Source: Azolla caroliniana
Lineage: Eukaryota; Polypodiophyta
Length of the DNA: 64,000 bases
Reading direction: 5' to 3'
Assembly: GCA_043228905.1 (NCBI GenBank)
Contig: JBHGNT010000020.1
Coordinates: 6,634,001 to 6,698,000, forward strand
Positions within the stretch are counted from its first letter, which is position 1. Each line of letters opens with the position of its first letter. Below the pieces are notes generated by a model. That model was given only the letters and a program-made list of their open reading frames with translations, searched no databases and was not told the DNA's origin. Positions 21,531 through 33,780 of the stretch are shown here, one piece after another. Made by a program: the position numbers and the translations under genes.

Positions 21531-21976
21531 TGTCAAGGTTAATATGCGGAAGCTTTGATGAACCGGTTCACCCGGATAGCAACAGAAAAAGTGCAGGTTT
21601 AATGGAAGCATCACAAAACACAGACAGAGAGCGGGAGAGACAAAGAGAGCAGAATAGTGAACTTAATTCAAAATAATAACACGCTCTGTTATATACAATG
21701 TCTTATAGAATACTTTTTATACAAGTCTTTAAAAAGACTGATAGAAGTATTGACATGTACTTCAATGCTCATACGAGCGATTGACACTAACTCCAAGGAA
21801 TATGCCTACATACTAGAATAAACTTGTAGTCCTCTAGGGGCGTATTGGTTACAATCCAGTCCGACTCTTGGTTCTGGATATCGATCTGGATACCTATCCG
21901 GTTCTCTGTTCCGGATACCAATCCGGCTTCGGCTTATTAAACCGATCTAGATCTAGTTGAGCTTGTCCACTCAACA
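21531..21976 (-). repeat. Element F 3' LTR
   Basis: 446 bp, plus-strand reading TGTCAAGGTTAATATGCGG...CTCAACA. Differs from the 5' LTR at many scattered positions, so the insertion is not recent. A purine run CTTGAGTGGGAG (minus strand) adjoins at 21977-21988. Confidence 0.9.
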
Positions 21977-22589
21977 CTCCCACTCAAGCTCAATGTGAGG
22001 TCGGATCGTTGTGTAAGTGTCTGTCGAGCTTTCAAGTTGACTTCTTATGGCGACTTCTCACCTTGCTCGCGCTCCTCGACCCGTCCAATTCTGCTTTTCT
22101 CGACCTTCTCGATCAACTTGTCTACTCATAAGGCCCATTTCAGTTCTTTCGATGTTGTGACTTCAGCACTTCTCGACCCGTCGGTTTCTCCGTGTCGGTG
22201 TCAATTTCCGTTGCCTTCTTGTCTGCTTGACCTTGAGTTGATTCAGTTCCTTTGAATCGAACACCTCTTTTGAATCGGGTGCCTCCAATTCGTTCCAACT
22301 CTTGTCTGAATTAGTTGTTTGCAATTCATCCTCAATCTTTAGGTCCTTTACCACATTAGACTATGTTCGGGTCTTGGCCTTCTTCTGTCGGTTGGCTCTG
22401 TCCTTCTTGGCGTTGCCGCCGTCGCTGCTTGATTCCACTTGATTGGATTTGCCAATTTCTTCAGTCGACTCGGCTTCCTTTTTCTTCCTGTCTCCCCCTG
22501 TTTGGGTTGTTTCCTTCTCTCCGGCTCTTTGTCCGGTGCCACAACCTATTTTTGTTGTTTCCATTCCGGTTCTCCCCTTATCAATACCG
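21977..22589 (-). other. Element F post-pol region with conserved tail
   Basis: Between RNase H and the 3' LTR. A 63-codon open stretch (22163-22354) carries TTNSDKSWNELE followed by a lysine/arginine-rich end, matching the tails of E2 (45771-45983) and A (about 9700-9910). Function unknown. Confidence 0.55.
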
Positions 22590-25500
22590 GTTCTCCCCCT
22601 CAAGTCTGGCATGTCGAGATGCTGAAGACCAAGCATCTCGGAAAAATGTTGCAACTTGTCGGTTCCAAGGGCCTTGGTGAAGATGTTAGTTCGAATTCAC
22701 CGCTCAAGACCCACTCACGCACAAAATGATAATGCACTTCGATGTGCTTCGTTCGAGCATGGGACACGAGGTTCTTGGCTAGCTGCATGCTGCTCATGTT
22801 GTCACAGTAGATTGGGATTAGAGTCGGGACTTCGATATAGAGGTCTTGCAACAGTCGTTGAAGCCAGATTGCTTCATAGGTGGCAACAATAGCACCCCGA
22901 TACTCACCCTCAGTGCTTGATAGAGCCATAGTCGGTTGCTTTTTGCTACTCCACGCAACAACCGTGCTACCAATAGAGAAAATGAATCAGGAAGTGGACC
23001 GACGATCCGATGCATCACCGGTCCAGTTAGCATCCGTATATCCGATTAGCTTTTAGGTTATACCATGTTAGTATAACAGTCCCTAGTCTTTAGTGCCGCT
23101 AACATACCTCAGTATTCGTTGCGCGCACTGAAGGTGCTCCACGATCGACTTCTGCATAAACTGACTTATCACCCCAACCGGATAGTTGATGTCAAGTCGA
23201 GTGATAGTAAGGTAAATGAGGCTTCTGACAAGTTGGGATGAAGCTCTCGGTTCCGGTCCAAGGGTGTGGAGACTGGTCGGCAATCTGTCATGCCGAACTT
23301 GTACAACATATTCAACACAAAATGTCATTGTGAGAGCTATATGTCGTCAGGGGTGTGGATCACTTCGATCCCGAGGAATAATGAAGGTCCCCCAGGTCCT
23401 TCAATTCAAATGCATCCGACAGTTGGGACTTCACTCAACCGATTTCAACGAGTTTGGGTCTGGTGATGACTAGATCATCCACATATAGCAGGATACATAT
23501 TGGACTTGACGGACCTTTCCGGATGAACAATGACGAGTCGGATTTGGAGGCCCCCCATCTTACGCAACCGGTGCGTGATCTTCGAATTCTAAGCACGGGG
23601 AGCTTGCTTTAGACTGTAAAACGACTTCTTGAGTCAACATGTAGACATAATCTTCAAAGTTTCCTTGAAGAAATGCATTCTTCACGTCCATTTGGTGAAT
23701 ATGCCACCCCCTTGCCGCAGCTCCCCTAGCATTACACGAACCGTTGTCATCTTCGCTACCGGAGCAAAGGTCTCGTCGTAGTCGATTTTGTGGGTTTGTG
23801 CATATCCTTTGGCCACTAACCAGGCCTTGTACCGGTTGACCGAACCGTCAACATTGTACTTGACCTTGTAATACCACTTGCAACCAATCGGTTTGCAATG
23901 TCGGGGAGGGTCAACCAAGTCCAATGTGTCGTTGGCGTTGAGTGCCCACATCTCTTCTTCCATCGCGGCACGCCAATGTCTATCCTTTGCCGCTTCGGTG
24001 TAGCTCACTGGCTCATGCACTTCCGCCACTTTCGTCATGTATGCATAGTGATGCGCCATGTACTCATTATACCCATACCGTTTGACGGGGTTCTTCTAGC
24101 GGGTCGACTAGCGTAATTTCTCGTTAACCAATTTAAGGGCCGTCTTGGCCGACTCAGACTTTGTCTCTGAAGGTCCGGAGTCAGATTCGTTCTGATCTGA
24201 CTCATCTCTGCTGGTGTCGTATTCCGACATCTTCTTCTTCCTCGTCTCTTTGTGTGTCAATCGTCTCCTCGGTTCCTTGCACGGGGAAAGCACGGCCGAG
24301 TCTCCACTACTCGCTGACTCTTCATCCTGTTGATCTTTCCGACTCAGCTCTTCATGCGACCCACTCAGCCGGATTGAGATCAGACTTTCATCTAGGGTAC
24401 CAAACTCTTCTTTCTCTTCTGTCCGAATTGTTTCAAGAACACTGGCCTCATCTTCTGGAGTCAGGTTGGAGTTGGTGGTCGAAGTTATTAAAGAGTACCA
24501 TGATACCGACTCATCAAATTTGACATCTCGACTCACTAGAACTTGTTTTGTTTGAGGGTTATATCACCTATAACCTTTTTGCTCATGTGAGTAGCCGACA
24601 AGGATACACTTCTCCACTTCTCATTCGGTACATGCATATAGGTTATGCTACCGAATACCCCGAGGTGTCTTAAATTTGGCTTCCACCCGAAATACAACTC
24701 GTGTGCTGACACCTTATTCCCGATCCGATTTTGCATGTAAATGGCCATCCGGACCGCCTCGGCCTAGTAGAACTTGGGCATGCTCTTCTCTTCTAGCATT
24801 GCCCTTACAACCTCCACAATTGACCGATTCTTCCTTTTGGCCGCACCATTTTGTTCCGGTGTGTATCTGCAACCGAATTCCCTCCAAATTTCTTTCTGTT
24901 GCAGATAATTGTTGAATTGGCTGGAAAAGGATTCTTTTCCGCCATCCGACTGCATGCACTTGATCTTTCTCTCTGTTTCCTGTTCGACAAGACTTTGTAG
25001 GTTCCAAAAACAGTCGAAGACTTCACTTTTCTTCTGGATCACATAGATCCACGTGTATCGGTTGTAGTTGTGGATGAAGGAGACGAAATATTGGCTCTCG
25101 CTAAGAGTAACGTTCTGTGCTGGTCCCCATACATCTAAATGTACCAAGTTGAGCTTGTTACGGCTCTGGTTTCTTTCGGTGAGGAATGGAAGCTGATGTT
25201 GCTTTCCAAGTTGGCAGGCTTCACAAATTTGGGCCTTACGGCCGCTAAATTTTGGCAATCCGAAAACAACCTGTTTCGATTGCAGGTCTTGAAGCCTTTG
25301 ATCATTGACATGGTCAATCCGCTTGTGCCACAAGTCAATATTTGACTTGACCTTCTGTCCTTTGGAAAATAGAGTGGTGCCGACATCATTACGTCGAGGA
25401 TGAACATCCTCCCATCCCGGGGCCCTTGCGTGATGATCCGGCCCTCTTCGTCAATGAAGCACCCGAGCTGTGTAAACCACACCTACATCTCCTGCTCGAC

Positions 25501-26749
25501 GATCTACCCGACCGACACCAGGTTCTTTGTGATTGTCGGGGAGTGAAGCACGTTCATAAGCTTCCCTTGTTGTCTGACATGACTCAAGGGGAGTTCTCTG
25601 ACATGCACTATCAGGTGAGGAGTGTCGTCTCCGGTTTCGACAACTCTTGGTTGCTCCGGTTTTTCCAGATATGAGAACCACTCTTCGTGGCTCGTCATGT
25701 GGTAGACGCTCCGGAGACAACGTACCACACTTCCTTTGATCTGGAAGTGGTCTTCTTTATTGAGTTCACCTTGTGTTTCATCACACAGGCTGGCCCTTTT
25801 CTGGTCTTTCCAGTTCCGGATCCTTCTGATCCTTCTGCGTAGTGCAGGCTTTGCCGGTTCCCTTGTCGGGCTTTACCGGATCCGGATTTATCCGAATCAG
25901 TGTGCTTCTTCCAACACTCACTTTCTCGGTGGCCCTTCTTGCCACAATACCAACATTCTGTGTCGACTTTCGATTTCCGGTTTTAGATGCCACCTTGACT
26001 CCCCCCTGCTTGTGGAGGGTCCAGAACTTCTGTTGGCACTATCTCTGTGTCTTCAATTTTGCTCTTGTCGACCGCCTCTATTGCGTGCCAACCCACCTCG
26101 TCCTCCACGCCCACGGGGCTGATCCACCTTTGTGTACATCATCCACTTGTTCGATTGAGTGGTCCTCGACCCACTCGCGTGGTTTTCTTCGACCATTACC
26201 ATCGATTGCAGGTTGAAGAAGGACAATGGCTTCTCCCGGGTGCAAATTGTCGTCCAGATTGGCCGATACCATTGTGCTAGACCGCCGAGGTAGATCTAGT
26301 CCATCTCTTCTTTGTCCACCATCACGTTGATGGAACCGAGTGTGTCACAGATCTCCTTTATTTTAGTGGTATAGTCAGTAACCGACATAACTCGCTGTCG
26401 GATGTTGTTGAGCTCCTATCAGAGTTGCAATTTTCGGGTTGTTTTGCTTGCCGTGAACATCTTTTGAAGATTCTCCCAAGCTTCTTTTGGCGTTTTTGCA
26501 TCCTTGATTTAGCCGAGCATATGGTCGTGCACACAGGACGTGAGGTAGTACATTACTCTGCTCGCTCCTTGTTCCCATGCCGGAAAGTCCTGGTGTGCCG
26601 AATCCGCCGCTGCTACATTTGCACCTTCCACGTAATGGTGCATTTTATACATGCCCTAGCAAGTACTAGTGCATTTTATACAACCAGAATGCATAGTTGT
26701 TCCGGCCCAGCTTTTCTGTAGGAAGCGAGCTCGCTATACTTCTATCCAT
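22590..26749 (-). pseudogene. Element F gag-pol, decayed
   Basis: Copia polyprotein remnant from MDRSIASSL at 26749. Visible: gag near 26400-26580; CWYCGKKGHRESECWKK near 25905-25955; protease region 25504-25728, with the VDSGAS box damaged; integrase in a 189-codon open stretch (24764-25333) with HHCC, LDVWGP, QSDGG and NRSIVE; linker 24108-24536; RT N-terminus 23682-24059 in frame; YVDD box intact at 23474-23485; RNase H 22600-22929 with STEGEYRGA and IYCDNMSSMQLA. Stops and frameshifts divide these blocks. Confidence 0.9.
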
Positions 26750-26835
26750 ATCTTCCTTCTTTTCGGTCTGTGCTTTTCCGTAAGTTAGGGTTCATCTATT
26801 TCGATTGTCCGCAACAGAGGTTCTCAACCCTTGCT

Positions 26836-26846
26836 CTCTAATACCA
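26836..26846 (-). other. Primer binding site of element F
   Basis: Minus strand TGGTATTAGAG, one change from the initiator tRNA-Met complement, directly next to the 5' LTR. Confidence 0.85.
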
Positions 26847-27282
26847 TGTCAAGGTTAATATGCGAAAGCTTTGACGAACCGGTTCACGCGGATAACAACA
26901 GAAAAAGTGCCGGTTTAATGGAATCTTCACAAAACACAGATAGAGAGCGGGAGAGACAGAGAGAGAGCAGAACAATGAACTTAATTCAAAATAATAACAT
27001 TCTCTGTTACATACAATGTCATACAGAAGACTTTTTATACAAGTCCTTAAAAGGAATGACAGAAGTACTAACATGTACTTCAATGCTAATACAACTGACT
27101 GACACTAACTCCAAGGAGTGTGCCTACGTACTAGGCTAAACTTGTAGTCCTCTAATGGCCTACCGGTTACAATCTGGTCTGGCTCTTGGTTCTGGATACC
27201 GATTCGGTTCTCCGTTCCGGATACCAATCAGGCTCCGGTTTATTCAACTGATTCAGATCCTGTTTAGCTTGTCTGCTCAACA
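26847..27282 (-). repeat. Element F 5' LTR
   Basis: 436 bp, matching 21531-21976. Minus strand begins TGTTGAGCAGACAAGC. TATA-like TATAAAAAG lies on the minus strand near 27035-27043. Confidence 0.9.
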
Positions 27283-27287
27283 AGCCG

Positions 27288-28520
27288 CAAAGGGGTGACA
27301 TTTACATCAGATGGATGTAAAGAATGCGTTCCTACAAGGCGATCTTGTGGAACAAGTGTACATGGTATAGCCCACCGGATTTCTATCCGAACGAAACACC
27401 TCGACAATTTTCCGATTAAAGAAGTCGTTGTATGGACTTAGGCAAGCCCCGTGTGCTTGGAACACAAAGATCATGTAGCAACCGCATAAGATTGGGTTTG
27501 CTCTGTCGAAATCAGACTCTTCGTTGTTCATTTGGCCGAGTCAGACCGAACCAATTAGCATCATGCTATTTCGATGATGTAGTCATCGCCGACGTAGATC
27601 TTGGAGAAATCAACTGAGTAAAGTCTCAGCTTGCAACATCATTCAAGATGAAGGATCTGGGGGACCTTTATTATTTCCTCAGGTACGAAGTGATCCGAAC
27701 CCCCGAGTGCATATTGATAAACCAACACCATTATGTGTTGAATATGTTCTTCAAGTTCAGTATGACGGAGTGCAAGTCCGTCTCAAATCCTCTAGACAGA
27801 AGTGTGAAACTTCGCCAAAATTCAGGAACTTCGCCAAAATTCAGGAACATGATTGCAACAAATTGTTGGAAGTCTCATTTAATTGACGATCACTCGGCTG
27901 GACCTCAGTTACCCGGTCGGCTTGATCAGTCAATTCATGTCGCGGTGAAAGGCCGAACACCTTCAATGCGTGCAAAGGATATTGCGTAATGTCAGTGGTA
28001 CTAAGGATAGGGTGTTGCTATATTGGGCAAGAATAGCGAGGAGTTAGTTTCCTACATGGATGTCGATGAGGACGAAAATGCCAGTGATCACAGGTCAACG
28101 TATGGATTCACATTTTCATTGGGAAGTGTCGTGATCGCCTGGAGTAGCAAAAAGTAGCCAACAGTGGCACTGTCGAGCACTGAGGTGAGTATCGAGGGGC
28201 TGCAATCGCTACGTGCGAAGCCATTAGGATCAAAAGGCTATTGAAGGATCTGTAGGTGGAGGTGTCTAAACTGACAATGATATACTGCGACAACCTCAAC
28301 AACATCCAACTTGCGAAGAACCCCGTCTTCCATGCCTGGACAAGGCACATCGAGGTGCAATATCATTTCGTCCGCGAGCGAGTCCTCTCTGGTGAAGTCG
28401 AACTTGTGTACGTTCCGACTGACAAGTTGCTAATATCTTCACCAAACCTCTTGTTCTGGACAAGTTGCGACATTTTTCAACTATGCTTGTCGTACAACAT
28501 CTCGACCTGCCGAACTTGAG
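27288..28520 (+). pseudogene. Element E1 RT end and RNase H
   Basis: Resumes E1 pol after F: HLHQMDVKNAFLQGDLVEQVYMV near 27300, LKKSLYGLRQAPCAWNTK near 27420, catalytic box YFDD (usual YVDD) near 27570, YFLRYEVIRTPE near 27670, RNase H with WSSKK near 28140 and [19 protein letters not shown] near 28285. Frameshifts occur near 27540, 27640 and 28430; a short duplication of TTCAGGAACTTCGCCAAAA lies near 27823. Confidence 0.87.
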
Positions 28521-28890
28521 GGGGAGGAGAGAAGCCGAAAAGGAGAGAGACAAAGTCCGAATAGCTGAATCAGATGAAGAATTTGATTTTGGCACGATTG
28601 AAGAAGTCGGAATGTCAGGATAGGCTAGAGAAGCCGAGAGCGCGTGGACAAGTGGAAGAAGATCGGCTAAGTGGAGACTAACCAGATGTAGGGGGAGCGG
28701 CGGAAAGAGAGAGCCGAACCTAGAGCCGAGAGAGGCGGCAAAGTCGAAAAGGACAGAGCTGACCAAGGGAAGGCAAGGACCAAGACATGGGCAAATGTGG
28801 TCAAGGGCCTGAAGGAGGATGAATCGGAGACAATTGATTCGTTTGAGGAGTTCGATTCGGACGAACCGAATCACATGAAGGCCAACCAGA
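28521..28890 (+). other. Element E1 post-pol region, truncated
   Basis: Starts with a purine-rich TTGAGGGGGAGG, then a charged coding-like stretch ending in the conserved tail (EFDSDEPNHMKAN near 28850-28890). At about 28890 the sequence jumps into an unrelated copia RT, so E1 has no 3' LTR here. Confidence 0.6.
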
Positions 28891-29800
28891 AATGCACTCC
28901 ATTCGAGCAAACAAGACTTGGGACTTGTTCTTATTACTGAAGAATCGACGTGCTCTTCCATGCAAGTGGGTCTACAGATTAAAAGAGACTTCCGATTCAG
29001 CCACCCCAAAATTCAAGGGCAAACTAGTAGCAAAGGGTTTTCGACAAGAATATGGCATCGACTTCGACAAGATTTTTATGTTGGACTATATTCGCAAGGT
29101 GCTAAAGCACTTCAACATGTAGAACGTGAAGCTAGCACCAAGACAGCTTCCGATGTCGATCTGACCATCGGATAAAGACTCTCCTTTGACGGATAAGGAG
29201 AGAGAGCTCAATGGAAAGACACCCTATGCATCGGCAATAGGAAGTATCATGTTGGAGATGGTGGCAACCTGACTTGATCTTGCCTACGTCGTAGGTGTCG
29301 TCAGCCGGTAAATGTCAAATCCAAGACGGAAGCATTGGGAGGCTGTCAAGCACATCTTCAAGTACCTAAGAGGGACCGAAGATGCACAACTAACTTTCAG
29401 ATCAGCAAATCCGACTGAATTTGAAGGCTACACCAACTCCAACTATGGAGAGAACTTGGACAATAAGAAGTCGACATCTGGGTACATCTTCGTCTATGGT
29501 GGCAGTGCTATATCATGGAGGTTGAAGCTTCAAGAGTGCATAACTCTGTCTACCACAGAAACCAAGTACATAGCAACATCAAAAGGAATGAAGGAAGCGA
29601 TCTAGCTGCATCGATTATCTGCCAATTTTTTAGCTACGAACCGAATTGATCGACCAACGCTAACCACCTATTGTGCCTCACAGAGAGCAATACACCTCAT
29701 CAATAATCCTCTCTATCATCCAAAGACATCGAGGTGAACATCGCTGATTTCCTAACGAAGCCACTCCCAAATCGATGATTCGAGGTATTCACCGCCTCGA
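28891..29800 (+). pseudogene. Copia fragment H' (RT-RNase H)
   Basis: Plus-strand copia pol piece: LPCKWVYRLK near 28960, then an internal deletion joins FDKIF to LDYIRKVLKHFNM near 29075; RNase H follows with YTNSNYGE near 29430, STSGYIF and TLSTTETKYIA near 29545-29580. Many stops. Same family as H (32013-33780); both end at the same junction with G-type sequence. Confidence 0.8.
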
Positions 29801-29954
29801 GGTATTCACAGCCATTGAGTTGGCTTTGTGTCGGCTCGCCCTGAGCCATCTAGCTAGTGCAATCTCTAACACCTATCTGCGTCTCGTCGGCTTGATCCGG
29901 CCTTGTCCGAATCAGCTCGTTTCTTCTAGCACTCACGCTCTCTGTGGCCCTTCT
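29801..29954 (-). pseudogene. Element G gag fragment, left of solo LTR S3
   Basis: On the minus strand KKGHRERECstopKKRADSDKAG, the zinc-knuckle end of a copia gag like those of A, E and F. It continues to the right of S3 at 30727. Bases 29950-29954 (CTTCT) are the left target duplication of S3. Confidence 0.8.
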
Positions 29955-30721
29955 TGTTGGGAGACAGGTCCCTCCGGATGGGAAGGAAGAAGAACAGTGC
30001 CGATGAACAAACTCGGCCGAGGCCTGAACCGGATCAGGAGTACCCGGCTACGGAGAGCCGGATGGCGCAGGCCCGGTATGAACCGGATGAGGAGTACCCG
30101 GCTACGGAGAGCCGGATGGCGCAGGCCCGGTATGAACCGGATGAGGAGTACTCGGCTACGGAGAGCCGGATGGCGCAAGCCCGGTATGAACCGGATGAGG
30201 AGTACCCGGCTACGGAGAGCCGGATGGTGCAGGCTCGGTATGAACCGGATGAAGAGACATATTCGTAAATATGTTTCTGAGAGCCCATCGAGGCTATTTT
30301 TGTAAATAGCCGAAAAGTCATATTAGTATAAATATGACTTAGGGCAAACTTTTTTAGTAACTGTTGTTGTTGTTGTCATTCTTCCTTGTTGGTGCAAGAA
30401 GAAGAGAGAGCGCGTAACTGTACACAGAGAGAGAGAGAGAGAGAACGAGGTCGTTGCCTCTGTTGTAACCGCTGCCTGTGGCGAAGATCGTGAGCCCGAG
30501 GTCGTTGCCTCCGTGTACTCACTGTTTTGTACATTCATACATAGTGACAGTTTGCAGCCTGTGGGTTGCTGTGGTTTTTCCCCTAGTTTGGGGTTTTCCA
30601 CGTTAACCTCCTGTGTACCATTTCTCTTCTTTGTGTCGTGTTCTATTTCCCGTTTTCTGTGTATGAAAAGAATCTCGGTTGTGGCCGAGCGTTGCGCATA
30701 AGGAACGTTGGGTTCCCGTCA
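29955..30721 (+). mobile_element. Solo LTR S3, B family
   Basis: 767 bp, TGTTGGGAGACAGGTCCC...GGTTCCCGTCA, ends identical to B's LTR; exact duplication CTTCT at 29950-29954 and 30722-30726. It holds about four 54-bp repeats (30032-30250), TATAAATATGAC near 30330 and a GA microsatellite near 30427. It retains the full promoter that the B 3' LTR lacks. Inserted in element G gag. Confidence 0.94.
30032..30250 (+). repeat. 54-bp tandem repeats in solo LTR S3
   Basis: About four head-to-tail 54-bp units containing GAGTACCCGGCTACGG and AGCCGGATGG. They are the reverse complement of the repeats in element B's LTRs and lie upstream of the TATA box, in U3. Confidence 0.9.
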
Positions 30722-30726
30722 CTTCT

Positions 30727-31529
30727 TGGCACATTACCAACAGTCCGGTGTGGCTTTCCCTTGCCGGCTCCTGGCACCGCCTTGGCTCCACCGATTAACG
30801 AAGTGTCCAGAACTGTTGTCGATATTTTGATTATGTGGTAGATTCTGCTCTTGTCAGCTACCTCGATTGCGTACCGACTTGCCTCATCCACCACGACCAT
30901 GGGGCCTCTCTGCCTCCGTATACAACATTTTGTTGTTGGTGTGCGTACTCGTCGACGCACCCACGTGGTTTTCTTCTACGAGCAACTTTGATTGAAGCTC
31001 AAAAAATGATGGTGTATTCTCCCTCGTGCAGACCACCATTCGGAATGCTCCGAACTTAGACGCTAAACCTCCAAGGCCAACCTGCACCATTTCATTCTCC
31101 TCACGTTCACGTTGATGGAGGCGAGAGAGTCGCAAATCTCCTTGATTCGGATTGTATAATCGGCCATGGACAGATCATTCTGCCGAACATTGCTTAGCTC
31201 CTGCTTGAGTTGTAGCTTCCTAGTGTCGTGCTGGTGATGAAAATCCTTTTCATATGCGCCCACGCGTCCTTTGGTGTCGTGGCATCCCGAATGTAGCTCA
31301 AGAGTTGATCGCTCACACAAAACGCAAAACTGTAGAGAACTCTGAAAGTTCTGTGTTCCTAGGCCGAGAAGTCTCTGTGTGTCGATTCGGGTGTTGCATC
31401 ATTATCTCCTTCGACATAAATCCAGTAGCCATGGCCGAGCAGGTACTAGTGCATCTTGAACGACCAAGATGTGTAGTTGCTCCTATTGAGCTTTTCAGTT
31501 GAAAGCGAGCTTCCCATTCCTCTGTCCAT
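30727..31529 (-). pseudogene. Element G gag, main part
   Basis: Copia gag on the minus strand, starting at MDRGMGSSLSTEKLN (31529) next to its primer site. Recognisable blocks: SSELHSGCHDTKGR near 31300, QNDLSMADYTIRIKEICDSLAS near 31150 and GGLASKFGAFRMVVC near 31050. Frameshifted several times. Protease and all of pol are missing; the left side joins fragment H'. Confidence 0.85.
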
Positions 31530-31622
31530 ATTTCTATCGTATCTTTTTTGAAAACAAGAAACCTTGACTCTGTCTTGATCTCTTGCTTTTCTGTCGGCTG
31601 CAGAGGAATCTCACCCCTCGCA

Positions 31623-31633
31623 CTCTGATACCA
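31623..31633 (-). other. Primer binding site of element G
   Basis: Minus strand TGGTATCAGAG, initiator tRNA-Met complement, adjacent to the 5' LTR at 31634. Confidence 0.88.
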
Positions 31634-32012
31634 TGTCGAAGAATACAATGTGCGGAAGTGTGCGTAAAAGATACGGAGTATACAATTGATGTTCGAAAAC
31701 ACAACAGTTCGGTAAATGCAAAGAACACAAAGAATGAGAGGGAGGGCAAGAGACAAAATTATATTAAGAGAATAACGCTCTATACATAGGATGTGCTCAG
31801 AGAGCACTTTCATACAAGCCCATATGGACTAACAGAAGTACTGACTCTTACTTCAATGCTCATCAATGAGCCCCTACACTAACTTCCAAAATATATTCCT
31901 CCTTGGAATATCTATCCAATGTCCTCCTAGTTTACGCACCGATACGGCCTTTAGTTACACACCCAGCCTACGCACTGGTTTACGCACCCAATGTTGAGCT
32001 TGTATCTCAACA
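31634..32012 (-). repeat. Element G 5' LTR
   Basis: 379 bp; minus strand begins TGTTGAGATACAAGCTCAAC, close to element A's LTR start, and ends TTCGACA before the primer site. The 3' LTR is not in the window, so no target duplication can be checked. Confidence 0.83.
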
Positions 32013-33780
32013 GGAACCAACAAAAAAGAGTGGGTAAAAGGTCTCTTTTGACTTCGAAAGAGAAGTCGTAGAAAGACCGAGCCACCGGCTGAATCAAAGA
32101 GTTGACAAATAGTCAAACTCGACCGAGCCAACACCACCCCTATCGACCCTGAATTGGCAAGAGGTTCATTAGTTGAAACTCTTTCGACTAAGTGATTGAC
32201 AAAAGTTGACAATGTGCAAGTCGAAAATGACAGAGTGGACAGAGACAGAGTCGATTCATCTACCACACCCAAAAAGGCTAAGGGGAAAAGGCAACATGAG
32301 TCGACTAAGACTCCTATCTTCAAGTCAAACGATCCCGAAGTAGGGGAGGATGATGTGGCGTCGCCGAACTCCTAGCACAAGGGTGATTCATACAACAAGA
32401 CTCCTGACATAAGTGGTTCAACAAACACTGATCGACTGATAGAGCTTATCGAAGTATCCGAACCAATCACTTCGGCATCCAGGAGATCTGGACGAGTTCG
32501 AAGGCTGATAGAGTTCTATCAACCGAGCCTGGACTACGTTAACTACACTGATGCAGGTGAACCAAGCACATACGACGAAGTTAGAGTTGCATCAGATGTC
32601 GACGCGTGGCTACAAGCCATGAGATCCAAGATGGACTCGATCTATCAGAACAATATATGGGAGCTGGTCGAACTACTAGCTGGAAGAAAGTCGATGCCCT
32701 GCAAATGGGTTTTCAGATACAAATATGTATTCGACTAAGAGAAACCAAAATACAAAGTTCGGCTCATTGCAAAAGGGTTCAAGCAAGAACATGGGGTTGA
32801 CTATGGCGAGATATTCTCTCCAGTAGTCAAGATGACCACCCTACGGCTCCTACTCGGAGTTGTGGCGACAGAGGGCCTAGAGGTTGAGCAACTGGACGTC
32901 AACACGACTTTCCTACACAGAGACTTGGAAGAGGACATTTACATGTCCCAACCGGTAGGCTTCACAGCGAGGGGGGAGGAAAGTCACCTCGTATGTCAAT
33001 TGAAGAAAAGCCTTTATGGCTTAAAACAAGCGCCAAGGATGTGGTACCAAAAGTTTGACTCCTACATCCAACAGCTCGACTACATCCGGTCCAACTCCGA
33101 CTCATGTATGTATACTCGGCAACTGGTTGATGAGTCTTGGATCTATTTGATCCTCTATGTCAATGACATGATAATTGCAAGAAGCAATCAAGCCGAAATC
33201 AGAAAGTTAAAGAGAAGTCTTCACGAGAAGTTTGCAATGAAGGAACTCGAACAAGCCCGACACATACTAGGTATGAGGATAGAGCGAAATCGGAGAACAA
33301 AAACTCTCAGACTCTCCCAGTTCGACTATATTCGCAAGGTGCTAAAGTGCTTCAACATGCAAAACGTGAAGCTAGCCCCAATACCACCACCGACATTTAC
33401 CTGACCATCGGACAAAGACTCTCATTTGACGGATAAGGAGAGAGAGCTCAATGGAAAGACACCCTACACATCGGCTATAGGAAGTATCATGTAAGTGATG
33501 GTGGCGACCCAACCTGATCTTGCCTACATCGTAGGTGTCGTCAGCCGGTACATGTCAAATCCAGGTCGAAAGCATTGGGAGGACGAAATACACCACATCA
33601 ATAATCCTCTCTATCATGCAAAGACAAAGCATATTGAGGTGCGACATCATCATATCCGGGAGCTAGTAACTGAGATGAAGCTCAAAGTCCGGAAGATTGA
33701 CATCGAAGTGAACATCTCTAATTTCCTGATGAAGCCACTCCCAAATCAGTGCTTCGAGGTATTCACCACCTTGAGGTATT
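32013..33780 (+). pseudogene. Copia fragment H (linker, RT, part of RNase H)
   Basis: Plus-strand copia pol: linker 32013-32520, RT from about 32590 with CKWVFRYKY, KGFKQEHGVDYGEIFSP and a 190-codon open stretch (32832-33404) including KKSLYGLKQAPRMWYQKFD. The catalytic YVDD reads YVND near 33155, which should inactivate it. After SRYMSNPGRKHWE (near 33560) a deletion removes most of RNase H and joins its end (HHINNPLYHAKTKHIEVRHHH, 33590). Stops at about 32737, 33402 and 33492. Confidence 0.88.

Larger units (their letters stand above)
21531..27282 (-). mobile_element. Ty1/copia element F
   Basis: Minus-strand LTR element with LTRs at 26847-27282 (5') and 21531-21976 (3'). Target duplication AGCAG (21526-21530) / AGCCG (27283-27287), one mismatch. 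All coding domains are recognisable but carry stops. It interrupts the RT of E1; joining the flanks restores the reading ...VAA|AKG. Confidence 0.9.

Noticed and set aside
29955-30250. Regular 54-bp repeats as a CRISPR array or repeat protein gene
   Set aside because: Units abut directly without spacers, lie in U3 of an LTR with exact target duplication, and are open on both strands only because 54 is a multiple of three.
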